DNA from: Lysinibacillus sp.
GTDB taxonomy: Bacteria > Bacillota > Bacilli > Bacillales_A > Planococcaceae
DNA: 5,489 bases
NCBI GenBank assembly: GCA_012735355.1
Contig: JAAYHP010000288.1
Span: forward strand, 1-5,489
Direction: 5' to 3'
Under the pieces are notes generated by a model that saw only the letters and a list, made by a program, of their open reading frames with translations, was not told where the DNA came from and searched no databases. Positions within the stretch are counted from its first letter, which is position 1. The number at the start of each line of letters is the position of its first letter. Positions 1-5,434 of the stretch are shown here, in pieces. The position numbers and the translations under genes were made by a program.

Positions 1-290
1 CTTTTTACTTCTCAAAAAGATTACCAGATTACCTCTCTGAGGAAGAAAGAAATTACCTTATAAAAATTAAGGATTATCTATTCATTCAAGTTAATACCCC
101 CATAGAATTAGCATGTCTCTTAAAACTGAGCCTTAGAGGGTATGAACAAACTATAATCTATTTACCAGAATTAAAGGTGATTGCTTGGGTAAATGAATTA
201 ATAGTTTCTCTATATTATCAAGATGAAAAATCTAGAAAGCTTATTGAGATGATTACTACAACTGAAGGATTATATTTAAGAAAAAAATAA
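1..290 (+). CDS. C-terminal part of an unrecognised protein (5' end outside window)
   Basis: An open frame runs from the window edge (first full codon at 3) to a TAA at 288-290, about 95 codons with no internal stop. The readable part is mixed charged and hydrophobic, with segments such as LSEEERNYLIKIKDYLF, IELACLLKLSLRGYEQ and LKVIAWVNELIVSLYYQ, and it ends in GLYLRKK. This is the amino-acid make-up of a real soluble, mostly helical protein rather than chance reading. I see no signal peptide, long membrane segment or catalytic motif in this part, and I do not recognise the family. The gene points towards rpsI, so the two are convergent, and two terminator-like hairpins follow it. It could be an ordinary chromosomal gene or cargo brought in with the mobile elements; the sequence does not decide this. 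Confidence 0.7.
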   Translation, partial: FYFSKRLPDYLSEEERNYLIKIKDYLFIQVNTPIELACLLKLSLRGYEQTIIYLPELKVIAWVNELIVSLYYQDEKSRKLIEMITTTEGLYLRKK

Positions 291-401
291 GTATTATTTA
301 TTATTTGAACTATTTTTTAAATGCCATCTAACCTATTTTCATATATAATTGCAGAGGCAGCTGCCCAGAAAGTGAAATGGTCCCTATTAAATAAATAGAT
401 A

Positions 402-433
402 AAAAATCATCTCTCATTAATAGATGGCTTTTT
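402..433 (+). terminator. Weak AT-rich intrinsic terminator
   Basis: CATCT (408-412) pairs with AGATG (422-426) around a 9-base loop. An A-run before the stem can pair with the T-run after it (429-433). The stem is short, so alone it would be a weak plus-strand terminator for the gene ending at 290. An alternative long-range pairing of GCCATCTA (323-330) with TAGATGGC (421-428) is also possible. Confidence 0.45.
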
Positions 434-452
434 ATTATGACTCTTCAATATG

Positions 453-486
453 TGGTGTTGGTGAGAAAAACCAGCACCAATTTTTT
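453..486 (+). terminator. Strong Rho-independent terminator
   Basis: A ten-pair stem, TGGTGTTGGT (453-462) with ACCAGCACCA (470-479), contains one T-G wobble. It has a seven-base GAGAAAA loop and is followed after one A by six Ts (481-486). This is a textbook plus-strand intrinsic terminator and most likely ends transcription coming from the left-hand gene, about 160 bases after its stop codon. Confidence 0.85.
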
Positions 487-497
487 GTAAAAAGGAA

Positions 498-543
498 GGG
501 ACTGTCCAGAAAGTCAATCACTTTCTGAACAGCCTCAATTTTT
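498..543. repeat. CAGAAAGT-type inverted repeat, possible bidirectional terminator
   Basis: CTGTCCAGAAAG (502-513) pairs with CTTTCTGAACAG (521-532), 11 of 12 positions, around a 7-base loop. GG at 499-500 can add two pairs with CC at 533-534 if A501 is bulged out. A T-run follows on the plus strand (539-543), and an A-run precedes it at 489-493, which reads as Ts on the minus strand. It could therefore stop transcription from either side. A further copy of the same arm, CTGCCCAGAAAGTGA, lies at 361-375, so the motif may instead belong to a small mobile repeat. Confidence 0.55.
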
Positions 544-718
544 ATATTAATATTCTCTTAAAAAACTTTTCTCTTGTTATGGTAACATCAAAATATCATC
601 ATCCTTATCACAAGGAAGGAGTGGAATGTCAACATTAAATTGAACAATATTTATAAGGGTTGGCCTAGTTTAAGAATTCTTGCTCTCCTTAAAAATTTCT
701 TATGTTCCAAGTGGCTTG
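544..718. other. Intergenic stretch with no supported gene
   Basis: No complete gene is visible. On the minus strand 577-669 is open for 31 codons before a TAA at 577-579 and reads like a protein C-terminus (ends DKDDDILMLP), but it has an in-frame stop just upstream and no start codon, so it is at most a fragment. AAGGAGAG occurs on the minus strand at about 683-690 with no start codon at a suitable distance. A perfect 10-base palindrome, AAGAATTCTT, lies at 672-681. These bits could be the eroded edge of an older insertion. Confidence 0.4.
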
Positions 719-816
719 ACATGGAGCCTCTACGGGCATGACTCTCGAGCCAAGGAACCAGCTTTATAATATGGCTGGCTCTGCCAATCAAGGCAGTCAT
801 GCCCACCTCTCCATGT
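719..816. repeat. 98-base multi-arm palindrome, candidate structured RNA or mobile-element end
   Basis: Outer arms ACATGGAG (719-726) and CTCCATGT (809-816) are exact complements. After a small asymmetric internal loop, GGGCATGACT (734-743) pairs exactly with AGTCATGCCC (795-804). Inside this stem two further hairpins are possible: GAGCCA (747-752) with TGGCTC (776-781), and TGCC (782-785) with GGCA (792-795). CCAGC/GCTGG (758-762/774-778) is an alternative to the first. The block is visibly richer in G and C than its surroundings. It lies directly beyond the end of the IS3 transposase frame. Function unknown: a stable RNA, an insertion-sequence guide RNA, or a palindromic repeat are all possible. 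Confidence 0.65.
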
Positions 817-1691
817 AAAGCCTTTCTTCAATTAGATGTTTTCTTATCCCTTGCTTTGCCCATATTTTTGCTTATACTCTACTGGTGTTAAATAACCTAA
901 TGTTTCATGAATTTGTATGTGATTGCACTAGTTAACATGATCCCACATTTCGATGGTGAGTTGTTCAAGTGTTTGGAAGGTTTTCTGATACACAAATTCA
1001 ATTTTGAAACTTTTAAATGTTGCTTCTGCTACGGCATTGTCATATGGACATCCTTTGGTACTTAAAGATCGCTGGATACAAAATGTTTCAATTGCTTCAA
1101 CGATTAATTGATTGTTAAATTCTGAACCACGATCTGTATGGAATAATTGGACATTCATTAAATTCCCTTGAATGCTACTTAACGCCTTATAGACTAAGTT
1201 GGTATCTTTGTTTAGTCCTACACTTGTACCTACAATTTCCCTATTGAACAGGTCGACAAATAAACATACATAGTTCCACCTTTTTCCGACACGTACGTAT
1301 GTTAAATCACTGACCAGTACAGAGAGTTTCTTTTCTTGTTGAAATGCTCGGTTTAAAATATTGGCGATTTTGGCTTCATTACTTTGTTTTTTCGGTGGTT
1401 TGTAATAGGCAACCGTATAGTTTGACACCAAATTTAACTGCTTCATGATTCGACCAATTCGGCGACTTGAAACAATCTTTTCTTTCTTTTCTAATTCTTT
1501 TTTGATTTTACGAGTACCATAGTTATTGCGACTTTGCTTAAAAATCTTGTAAATAAGCTTCTTCAGCCTGTCTTTCTTCATCTTCACGTTTCTTTATGTG
1601 ATGATAATAGGTACTTCTTGGAATTAGTAGGACGTCACACATTGTGACTGTCGCTTCGCTTTCGTCACATAAAACATTTGCTGATACCGAA
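814..1691 (-). mobile_element. IS3-family insertion sequence remnant, 5' part lost
   Basis: The element is recognised from its DDE transposase frame (844-1691). The right side on the plus strand (the 5' side of the transposase) stops exactly where the IS21 terminal repeat begins at 1692, so orfA and the left inverted repeat of the IS3 element are missing. The other boundary is uncertain: a TG-starting stretch at 814 (TGTAAAGCCTTTC) downstream of the transposase stop is a possible terminal repeat, but with the opposite end gone it cannot be confirmed by matching inverted repeats. It overlaps the outer arm of the palindrome by three bases. The element cannot move on its own. Confidence 0.7.
844..1691 (-). 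pseudogene. IS3-family transposase OrfB, broken by an amber codon, a frameshift and 5' truncation
   Basis: This is a DDE integrase-type transposase that would cut and rejoin IS ends. The main open piece (928-1587) holds an HTH_21-like region (SRNNYGTRKIKKELEK, SSRRIGRIMK) followed by the rve catalytic core: D94 in SDLTYVRVG, D152 in FHTDRGSEF, and E188 in PYDNAVAEATFK, with the DD(35)E spacing of IS3. Two lesions are visible. First, TAG at 928-930 interrupts the frame, which then continues with HETLGYLTPVEYK to a TAA at 844-846; relatives have Trp here, so TGG to TAG is the likely change. Second, the N-terminal part (IPRSTYYHHIKKRE) lies in another frame that ends at 1538-1540, so a one-base-type indel lies in or near 1538-1587. 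The IS3-derived reading stops at 1691. This is not the programmed orfA/orfB frameshift, because the break is inside OrfB. Confidence 0.88.
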
Positions 1692-1718
1692 TGTATTTGA
1701 TAATTTAATTTTGAGCCA
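1692..1718 (+). repeat. IS21 left terminal repeat (L1)
   Basis: It starts TGTATTTGATAAT and ends TTGAGCCA, and is matched by the right end in inverted orientation (21/27). It contains GATAAT at 1699-1704, which could serve as a -10 box if a right end carrying TTGACA were placed just upstream. Confidence 0.8.
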
Positions 1719-1738
1719 TTTTTAAGGCTTTCGATTAC

Positions 1739-1755
1739 ATATAAAATGAGCCACC
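1739..1755 (+). repeat. IS21 internal left repeat (L2)
   Basis: ATATAAAATGAGCCACC resembles the inner part of the right terminal repeat (ATATAAAATTGAGCCAC on the minus strand), differing in the core by one extra T. IS21-family ends often carry several copies of the transposase-binding sequence, so this is probably a second IstA site. Confidence 0.65.
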
Positions 1756-1768
1756 CTATTTCCAATTT

Positions 1769-1823
1769 TTATCTTCCCTCTTAAGATTGAGTAATTCCGA
1801 ATACTCAATCGAAGGAGAGATAA
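1769..1823 (+). promoter_or_regulatory. Hairpin that can hide the Shine-Dalgarno of the istA-istB gene
   Basis: A perfect nine-pair stem, GATTGAGTA (1785-1793) with TACTCAATC (1802-1810), is extended by CTCTT (1778-1782) with AAGGAG (1812-1817, one G-T pair) and by TTATCT (1769-1774) with AGATAA (1818-1823). AAGGAG is the best ribosome-binding sequence before the ATG at 1830, so any transcript entering from upstream would carry it in a stem. Damping of transposase translation is the inferred role. Confidence 0.6.
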
Positions 1824-1829
1824 AAAAGG

Positions 1830-3344
1830 ATGATTAAGATGGCTCAATTTCATATTATCAAATATCTATATGAGGTAGAAGGTTTATCTCAACGAAAAAT
1901 AGCTAATAAACTTGGCATCTCAAGAAATACTGTAAGTAAATATTTGAAATCGAATCAGCCACCAACCATTATTCAACGTGAAAAGTCCTATGGAAAGAAG
2001 GAATTCTCAAGTGAAACGAAACGAATATTGCCTATTATCGATCAATGGCTTGAAGAAGATTTCAAACGATGGGGAAAACAGAGACATACAGCTGCGAATA
2101 TTCATCGAAGGCTCGTTCGTGAATATGGTTTTAAGGAGTCTGAATCCAACATTAGAAAAATTGTGAGAGAACGCAAGAAAGTACTACAAGAAGTCTTCAT
2201 TCCACTTGAATTCCAACTCGGCCACCAATTCCCATTCGACTGGGGAGAGGCGGATATTATTCTTCAGGGTAAAAAACGACGCGTTTTCCTCTTTTACGCT
2301 CAACTTTCGGCAAGTCGTGTACGTTTTGTCAGAGCGTATCTCCACGAAAAACAAGAGGCTTTCTTAGATGGCTTTGTTCATGCGTTTGAATTTTTTGGAG
2401 GTATCCCTACAGAAGGACTCTTTGATAATTTAAAAACATCTGTGCAGAAAATTCTTCAAGGAAGAAATCACTTAGAGCAGGAATCATTTCTGGCTTTACA
2501 AACCCATTATCTCTTTAAAGCAGAATTCTGTAATCCTAGCTCAGGTAATGAAAAAGGACGAGTTGAAGGTTCCGTTGGTTATGTACGAAGAAATGCTTTG
2601 GTGCCTGAACCTGAAGTTCAATCGATTGAAGAATTTAATGAATACTTATTCCATTGGTGTTTGGAAGATGCTAAGGAAAGAAAAGTTCCTCATTCCAACG
2701 AATTAGTTGTTGAAATGTGGGAAAAAGAAAAAGAATACCTTCATCCTCTCCCAGAACAACGATTTGAAGCCTGTAGGCTTGTTTCTCCCATTAATAAAAC
2801 ATTAGAAACCTATGATTTTAGCTTAATGCCCAGTTTAAACAAAAATCGATTGATGAAACTTGCAAAAGGTGAGTTTGTGGAAAGGAAAGAGAATATTATT
2901 TTCTTAGGCAATAGTGGTACTGGTAAAACTCACCTCGCAATCGCTCTTGGGATGGAAATGATTCTGAACGGCTACAAAGTAAAATTTACAACTGCCTACG
3001 AATTAGTGGAACAATTACTCATCTCCAACGACGAACATAAGCTAGGTGCATTTGAAAACAAGTGGCTCAAATATGATGTAATCATCGTGGATGAATTAGG
3101 GTATGTTCCGTTTTCTAAGATTGGAGTCGAATTACTGTTTCAGTTCTTTTCCAATCGTTATGAACGTGGCAGTGTAATGATTACAACTAATCTAGAATTC
3201 TCTGAATGGACAAATCTGTTTGGTAATGAAAAAATTACGACTGCATTACTAGATCGCTTAACTCATAAAGCACATATCCTTTTGCTTAATGGTGAACCCT
3301 ATCGTTTCAGAGAAAGTTTAAAACATCGAAAAACAGAAGAATAA
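1830..3344 (+). CDS. IS21 transposase IstA fused in frame to helper ATPase IstB
   Basis: One 504-codon frame joins the two IS21 proteins. Residues 1-323 are IstA: a helix-turn-helix at about 18-40 (LSQRKIANKLGISRNTVSKY), then the RNase H-like catalytic core with D137 (FDWGEAD), D199 (LFDNLKT) and E246 (EKGRVEG). At K323/T324 (nt about 2796-2801) the sequence switches to IstB at TLETYDFS, which in a normal IstB lies near residue 71. It then continues through the AAA+ domain: Walker A GNSGTGKTH (360-368, K366), Walker B VIIVDELG (417-424, D421 E422), the TTN sensor (N454) and LLDRL (473-477). About 190 IstA C-terminal and 70 IstB N-terminal residues are absent, by comparison with the other IS21 copy here. 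There is no stop codon or frameshift. The ATG at 1830 has AAGGAG 12 bases upstream; the ATG at 1839 (M4), with AAGG at 1826-1829, is an equally good start. Whether the fusion is active is unknown. I expect loss of normal transposition, since the missing parts are likely needed for assembly. Confidence 0.9.
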   Translation: MIKMAQFHIIKYLYEVEGLSQRKIANKLGISRNTVSKYLKSNQPPTIIQREKSYGKKEFSSETKRILPIIDQWLEEDFKRWGKQRHTAANIHRRLVREYGFKESESNIRKIVRERKKVLQEVFIPLEFQLGHQFPFDWGEADIILQGKKRRVFLFYAQLSASRVRFVRAYLHEKQEAFLDGFVHAFEFFGGIPTEGLFDNLKTSVQKILQGRNHLEQESFLALQTHYLFKAEFCNPSSGNEKGRVEGSVGYVRRNALVPEPEVQSIEEFNEYLFHWCLEDAKERKVPHSNELVVEMWEKEKEYLHPLPEQRFEACRLVSPINKTLETYDFSLMPSLNKNRLMKLAKGEFVERKENIIFLGNSGTGKTHLAIALGMEMILNGYKVKFTTAYELVEQLLISNDEHKLGAFENKWLKYDVIIVDELGYVPFSKIGVELLFQFFSNRYERGSVMITTNLEFSEWTNLFGNEKITTALLDRLTHKAHILLLNGEPYRFRESLKHRKTEE

Positions 3345-3358
3345 TAATCAATCCACAA

Positions 3359-3405
3359 GGAGTGAGAGGATAATGTCCCTCTCCAAGGCATGATCTCCTC
3401 ACTCC
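3359..3405 (+). repeat. Hairpin in the 3' untranslated part of the IS21 element
   Basis: GGAGTGAG (3359-3366) is the exact complement of CTCACTCC (3398-3405). An alternative smaller hairpin pairs GAGAGG (3364-3369) with CCTCTC (3378-3383). No T-run follows on either strand, so it is not a standard terminator. It starts 14 bases after the fusion gene's stop and might protect the transcript end or impede read-through. Confidence 0.5.
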
Positions 3406-3438
3406 AAATTCTCCATTTTGTAAATTTCATTCAGTAAG

Positions 3439-3465
3439 TGGCTCAATTTTATATTGACAAAAACA
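3439..3465 (-). repeat. IS21 right terminal repeat (R1)
   Basis: On the minus strand it reads TGTTTTTGTCAATAT and then AAAATTGAGCCA, the inverted partner of 1692-1718. Its outer edge at 3465 coincides with the point where recognisable IstB coding sequence of the neighbouring element stops, which supports this boundary independently. Confidence 0.8.
3454..3459 (+). promoter_or_regulatory. Outward-facing -35 box in the IS21 right end
   Basis: TTGACA, a perfect -35 consensus, points out of the element six bases before its edge. At its present location the hexamer 17 bases downstream is CATGGT, a poor -10, so little transcription is expected here. Next to a left end of the same element it would pair with GATAAT (1699-1704) at 13 bases plus the junction spacer, giving a near-consensus promoter. 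Confidence 0.55.
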
Positions 3466-5340
3466 ATTAAATCTCCCATGGTGACAAAATATACTTGATA
3501 TCCTTTTTCAATCGCTTCAATTCCCAAACCAACCGATAATAATGTTTTTCCCGCTCCTGGCGGACCAAGCAAGATGATATTGTAAGTTTGTTCAATCCAC
3601 TGATACTCCCGGAGCTGTTTTAACTGACGTTCTGTAATCGCTGTTTGCTCGTTTATATCAAACGTTTCGATCGGTTTATGGAATGGAAAACGAGCCCAGT
3701 TTAATCGCTTTTGAATACTTTTTTCTTCGCGCCTTTTTAATTCAAATGTAGTCAGCTCCTCTAAAAATTCTAAATATGTCCATGAGGATTGCTCTGCTTT
3801 GCGAAGGAGCTCGGGGAGCTCCTCCGCTGTCTCTGCTAACCGCAATTGTTTAAAGGCTTGTTGAATTTCCGTGACACTCTTACTCATGCATATTTCCTCC
3901 CATTCGTTGAATGTAGTCCTTCAAATCTCTTGTTTCTACAGGTATTGAAACAGAGGTGGCGGATGCTACATGAATTTTGGGAATGGGATGCAATTGTTGC
4001 CGTTTTAAATAATCCACAACATCACGAAAGGCATTCGCACTATACAATTTTTCACCCATACACTTCTCAAGTGCAGCTGAAATCCATTGGGGATTCTCTT
4101 CGGCTACTTTTTTTAATAAAAGTAATTGGTCACGGCGATAACGCCCATAAATATGACAAATTTCCTCAATATACTGTTTTGCTTTTTCTTCTCTTTGAAA
4201 AAGGTTCAATACATGTCGTTTAAGTGCTTCTATTGATTTAGAACGATCTCTCGTATGATTCGTATTTTTAATCAGCTTTCCTTTTTCTGAACTAATTGTA
4301 TGTTTGGCAAGAATCTCACCTGTAGTTGAGTTTACTATGATTAGTTGTTGCCCGTTGATTTGTAGCTTCACTTGAGGACACTTCGTGTATGTGCCAATCG
4401 GCACTGAATATCGATTCGATTGAAAACGAATCGTGTTGTCCTTATTCACATTCCTTGTTATAATTTCTGTAGGGTTGCTTTCAACTTCTGAAAGCGGTGA
4501 AGAGATTTTTCGTAAGTGTTGCTTTTCCAGGAGAAACACTTCGAAAGGTCTCTTTTTTATGGTTTGATGCACTTTGTAATTACCCGTTCGTTCTAGCCAT
4601 TTCCACGCTTTTTCATTCCAATCTTCAATCGTTGAAAAAACACGATGAAGAGCGAAATTCTTTTTCACATACTTCACTACATTTTCAATTTTTCCTTTTG
4701 ATTCTGGATCAGCCTTTCTACAAAGGTAAACCTTAAATTTTCGTTCCTTTACATACTTTTGAAATTCTTTTGTTAAAATAATGTCTCCTGCATTTTCATT
4801 CACTGCAATTAGATTGTCTTGACCATAAACAATTTCTTCGGTTACTCCTTCAAAAAATCGAAATGCATTTTCATGACAACGAATGGTATCCTGTGTAGTA
4901 AAAGGACGGTCCTGCCACTCCATATACTTTTGCCGAGAATGAGCCAACACAAAGGCAATAAAATAAAGCTTTATTTCTTTTTTCTGAGTGTTTTTCTGAA
5001 TTGTTTGGCCCCAATCAACTTGCATCTGTTTGCCTGGTGGTTGCTCGACAACTGCTTCGTATTCTCTAGGTTCATTTGTTTTTTCAATATGATAGATTTC
5101 TCTCATTTCATTGACATATCTTCGAACAGTGCTTTCTCCAACTACAATGTCAGGAAACCTTTCTTGAAGCCAATCTAAAATTTGCGCTCCACTGATACTT
5201 GGATATTCTTGTAACCAATTCACAATCCAATCCCGATAGGGATCTAATTTTTTCTTTCGCTCAATTGGACCAAATTCTTCACCCGCTTCTTCAAATGTCA
5301 TACTTAAATACTTATAAACTGTATTACGAGAAATTTTGGC
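3466..5340 (-). mobile_element. Second IS21-family element, remnant lacking both ends
   Basis: Adjacent istA and istB genes on the minus strand identify an IS21-family element. It differs from the plus-strand one: its IstA and IstB align only in conserved motifs. The istB side is cut at 3465/3466 by the other element's right end. The istA side is cut within the helix-turn-helix near 5340, so neither terminal repeat of its own is visible. It is immobile, and its position just behind the rpsI terminator suggests the original insertion was there. Confidence 0.8.
3880..5340 (-). pseudogene. IstA transposase of the second IS21 element, N-terminus lost
   Basis: From the first Met (5301) the frame gives 473 residues to a TAA at 3880-3882. 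It can be read back in frame to 5340, adding AKISRNTVYKYLS, which is the recognition end of the family's helix-turn-helix. The 25-30 residues normally before this are missing, and a TGA (5341-5343) sits directly upstream. The DDE core is complete: D96 in VDWGQT, D162 in GQDNL, E206 in SKGKIENV (numbered from the Met at 5301). The C-terminal half is also present (FQSNRYSVP near 293-301). With half its DNA-binding domain gone and its partner IstB truncated, I read it as a pseudogene, although translation from the ATG at 5301 could still give a protein with an intact catalytic core. No good ribosome-binding site precedes that ATG. Confidence 0.88.
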
Positions 5341-5382
5341 TCACGTTAAAAATTTAAATTTCAGCGGTATCAGCTTTCTCAT
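5341..5382. other. Unassigned 42-base joint between IS21 remnant and rpsI terminator
   Basis: This short stretch lies between the first recognisable istA codon and the T-run of the rpsI terminator. On the minus strand an ATG (5382-5380) opens a 13-codon frame ending at the TGA 5343-5341, in phase with istA. The peptide (MRKLIPLKFKFLT) does not look like the missing IstA N-terminus. GAGCCA, the hallmark of the other IS21's ends, is found here on the minus strand (5343-5338). The joint may hold leftover IS end or native intergenic DNA. Confidence 0.35.
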
Positions 5383-5418
5383 AAAAACAACCCTCTTCCC
5401 GAAAGCGAGAAGAGGGTT
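5383..5418 (-). terminator. rpsI operon terminator
   Basis: On the minus strand AACCCTCTTC (5418-5409, read as the complement) pairs over ten bases with GAAGAGGGTT (5398-5389) around a GC-containing loop. It is followed after one G by five Ts (5387-5383). It starts 16 bases after the rpsI stop codon and is intact, so the insertions downstream leave S9 expression undisturbed. It probably also limits ribosomal-operon read-through into the IS remnants. Confidence 0.85.
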
Positions 5419-5434
5419 TGAAAACGTCGATAAA

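Larger units (their letters stand above)
1692..3465 (+). mobile_element. IS21-family element, internally deleted (istA-istB fused)
   Basis: The ends were set by comparing the sequence upstream of istA with the reverse complement of the sequence downstream of istB. Both begin TGT and share GAGCCA at the same distance, with 21 of 27 positions identical (1692-1718 against 3465-3439). The 1774-bp length is short for IS21 relatives, which usually run about 2.0-2.5 kb. The deficit fits the codons missing at the istA-istB fusion. The left flank is IS3 OrfB sequence and the right flank is the interior of another istB. The flanking bases (ACCGAA on the left, ATTAAA on the right) are not a target duplication, so this is not a single clean insertion. 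Confidence 0.85.
3399..3887 (-). pseudogene. IstB helper ATPase of a second IS21 element, 3' truncated
   Basis: IstB is the AAA+ ATPase that prepares target DNA for IstA. Here residues 1 to about 141 are native: the N-terminal helical region (about 1-70, ending NWARFPFHKPIETFD), then Walker A GPPGAGKT (108-115, K114) and the following VYFVTMGDL. From residue 142 the frame runs into the terminal repeat of the plus-strand IS21 (3464 down to 3399), adding about 21 foreign residues before a TGA. Walker B, sensors and the C-terminal part are lost (family length is about 250), so ATP hydrolysis should be impossible. The ATG overlaps the 3' end of istA by eight bases (ATG inside ATGAGTAA). A strong GGAGG at 3896-3900 lies eight bases upstream, the usual coupled istA-istB arrangement. 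Confidence 0.9.

Noticed and set aside
580..636. Plus-strand mini-frame MVTSKYHHPYHKEGVECQH
   Set aside because: There is no ribosome-binding site before the ATG, it has only 19 codons, and it has no recognisable motif.
716..770. TTGACA (716-721) and TATAAT (765-770) as a promoter
   Set aside because: The spacing is 43 bases, far from the usual 16-18. TATAAT lies in the loop region of the palindrome with no suitable -35.
1680..1689. GCTGATACCG here and its complement CGGTATCAGC at 5365-5374, both near cluster boundaries
   Set aside because: The match stops after ten bases on both sides, and 10-mer matches are expected many times by chance in a window this size. No shared element can be argued.
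1692..1765. N-terminal 24 residues (MEIGWLILYVIESL...) of the minus-strand frame 1538-1765 as part of the IS3 protein
   Set aside because: These bases belong to the left end of the IS21 element. The Met at 1765 is a by-product of the junction, not the native OrfB start.
1978..2166. 62-codon plus-strand frame inside the istA-istB fusion
   Set aside because: It lies wholly within the well-supported IstA coding sequence in another frame, with no ribosome-binding site and no recognisable motif.
3846..5178. Plus-strand open frames at 3846-4223, 4497-4736 and 4819-5178
   Set aside because: All are antisense to the clear istA/istB frames. Their Phe- and Leu-rich translations are typical reverse readings of Lys- and Glu-rich protein genes.
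5341..5382. 14-codon minus-strand frame starting with ATG at 5382 as the true IstA N-terminus
   Set aside because: It ends in TGA before the IstA similarity begins, and its sequence does not resemble an IstA helix-turn-helix.
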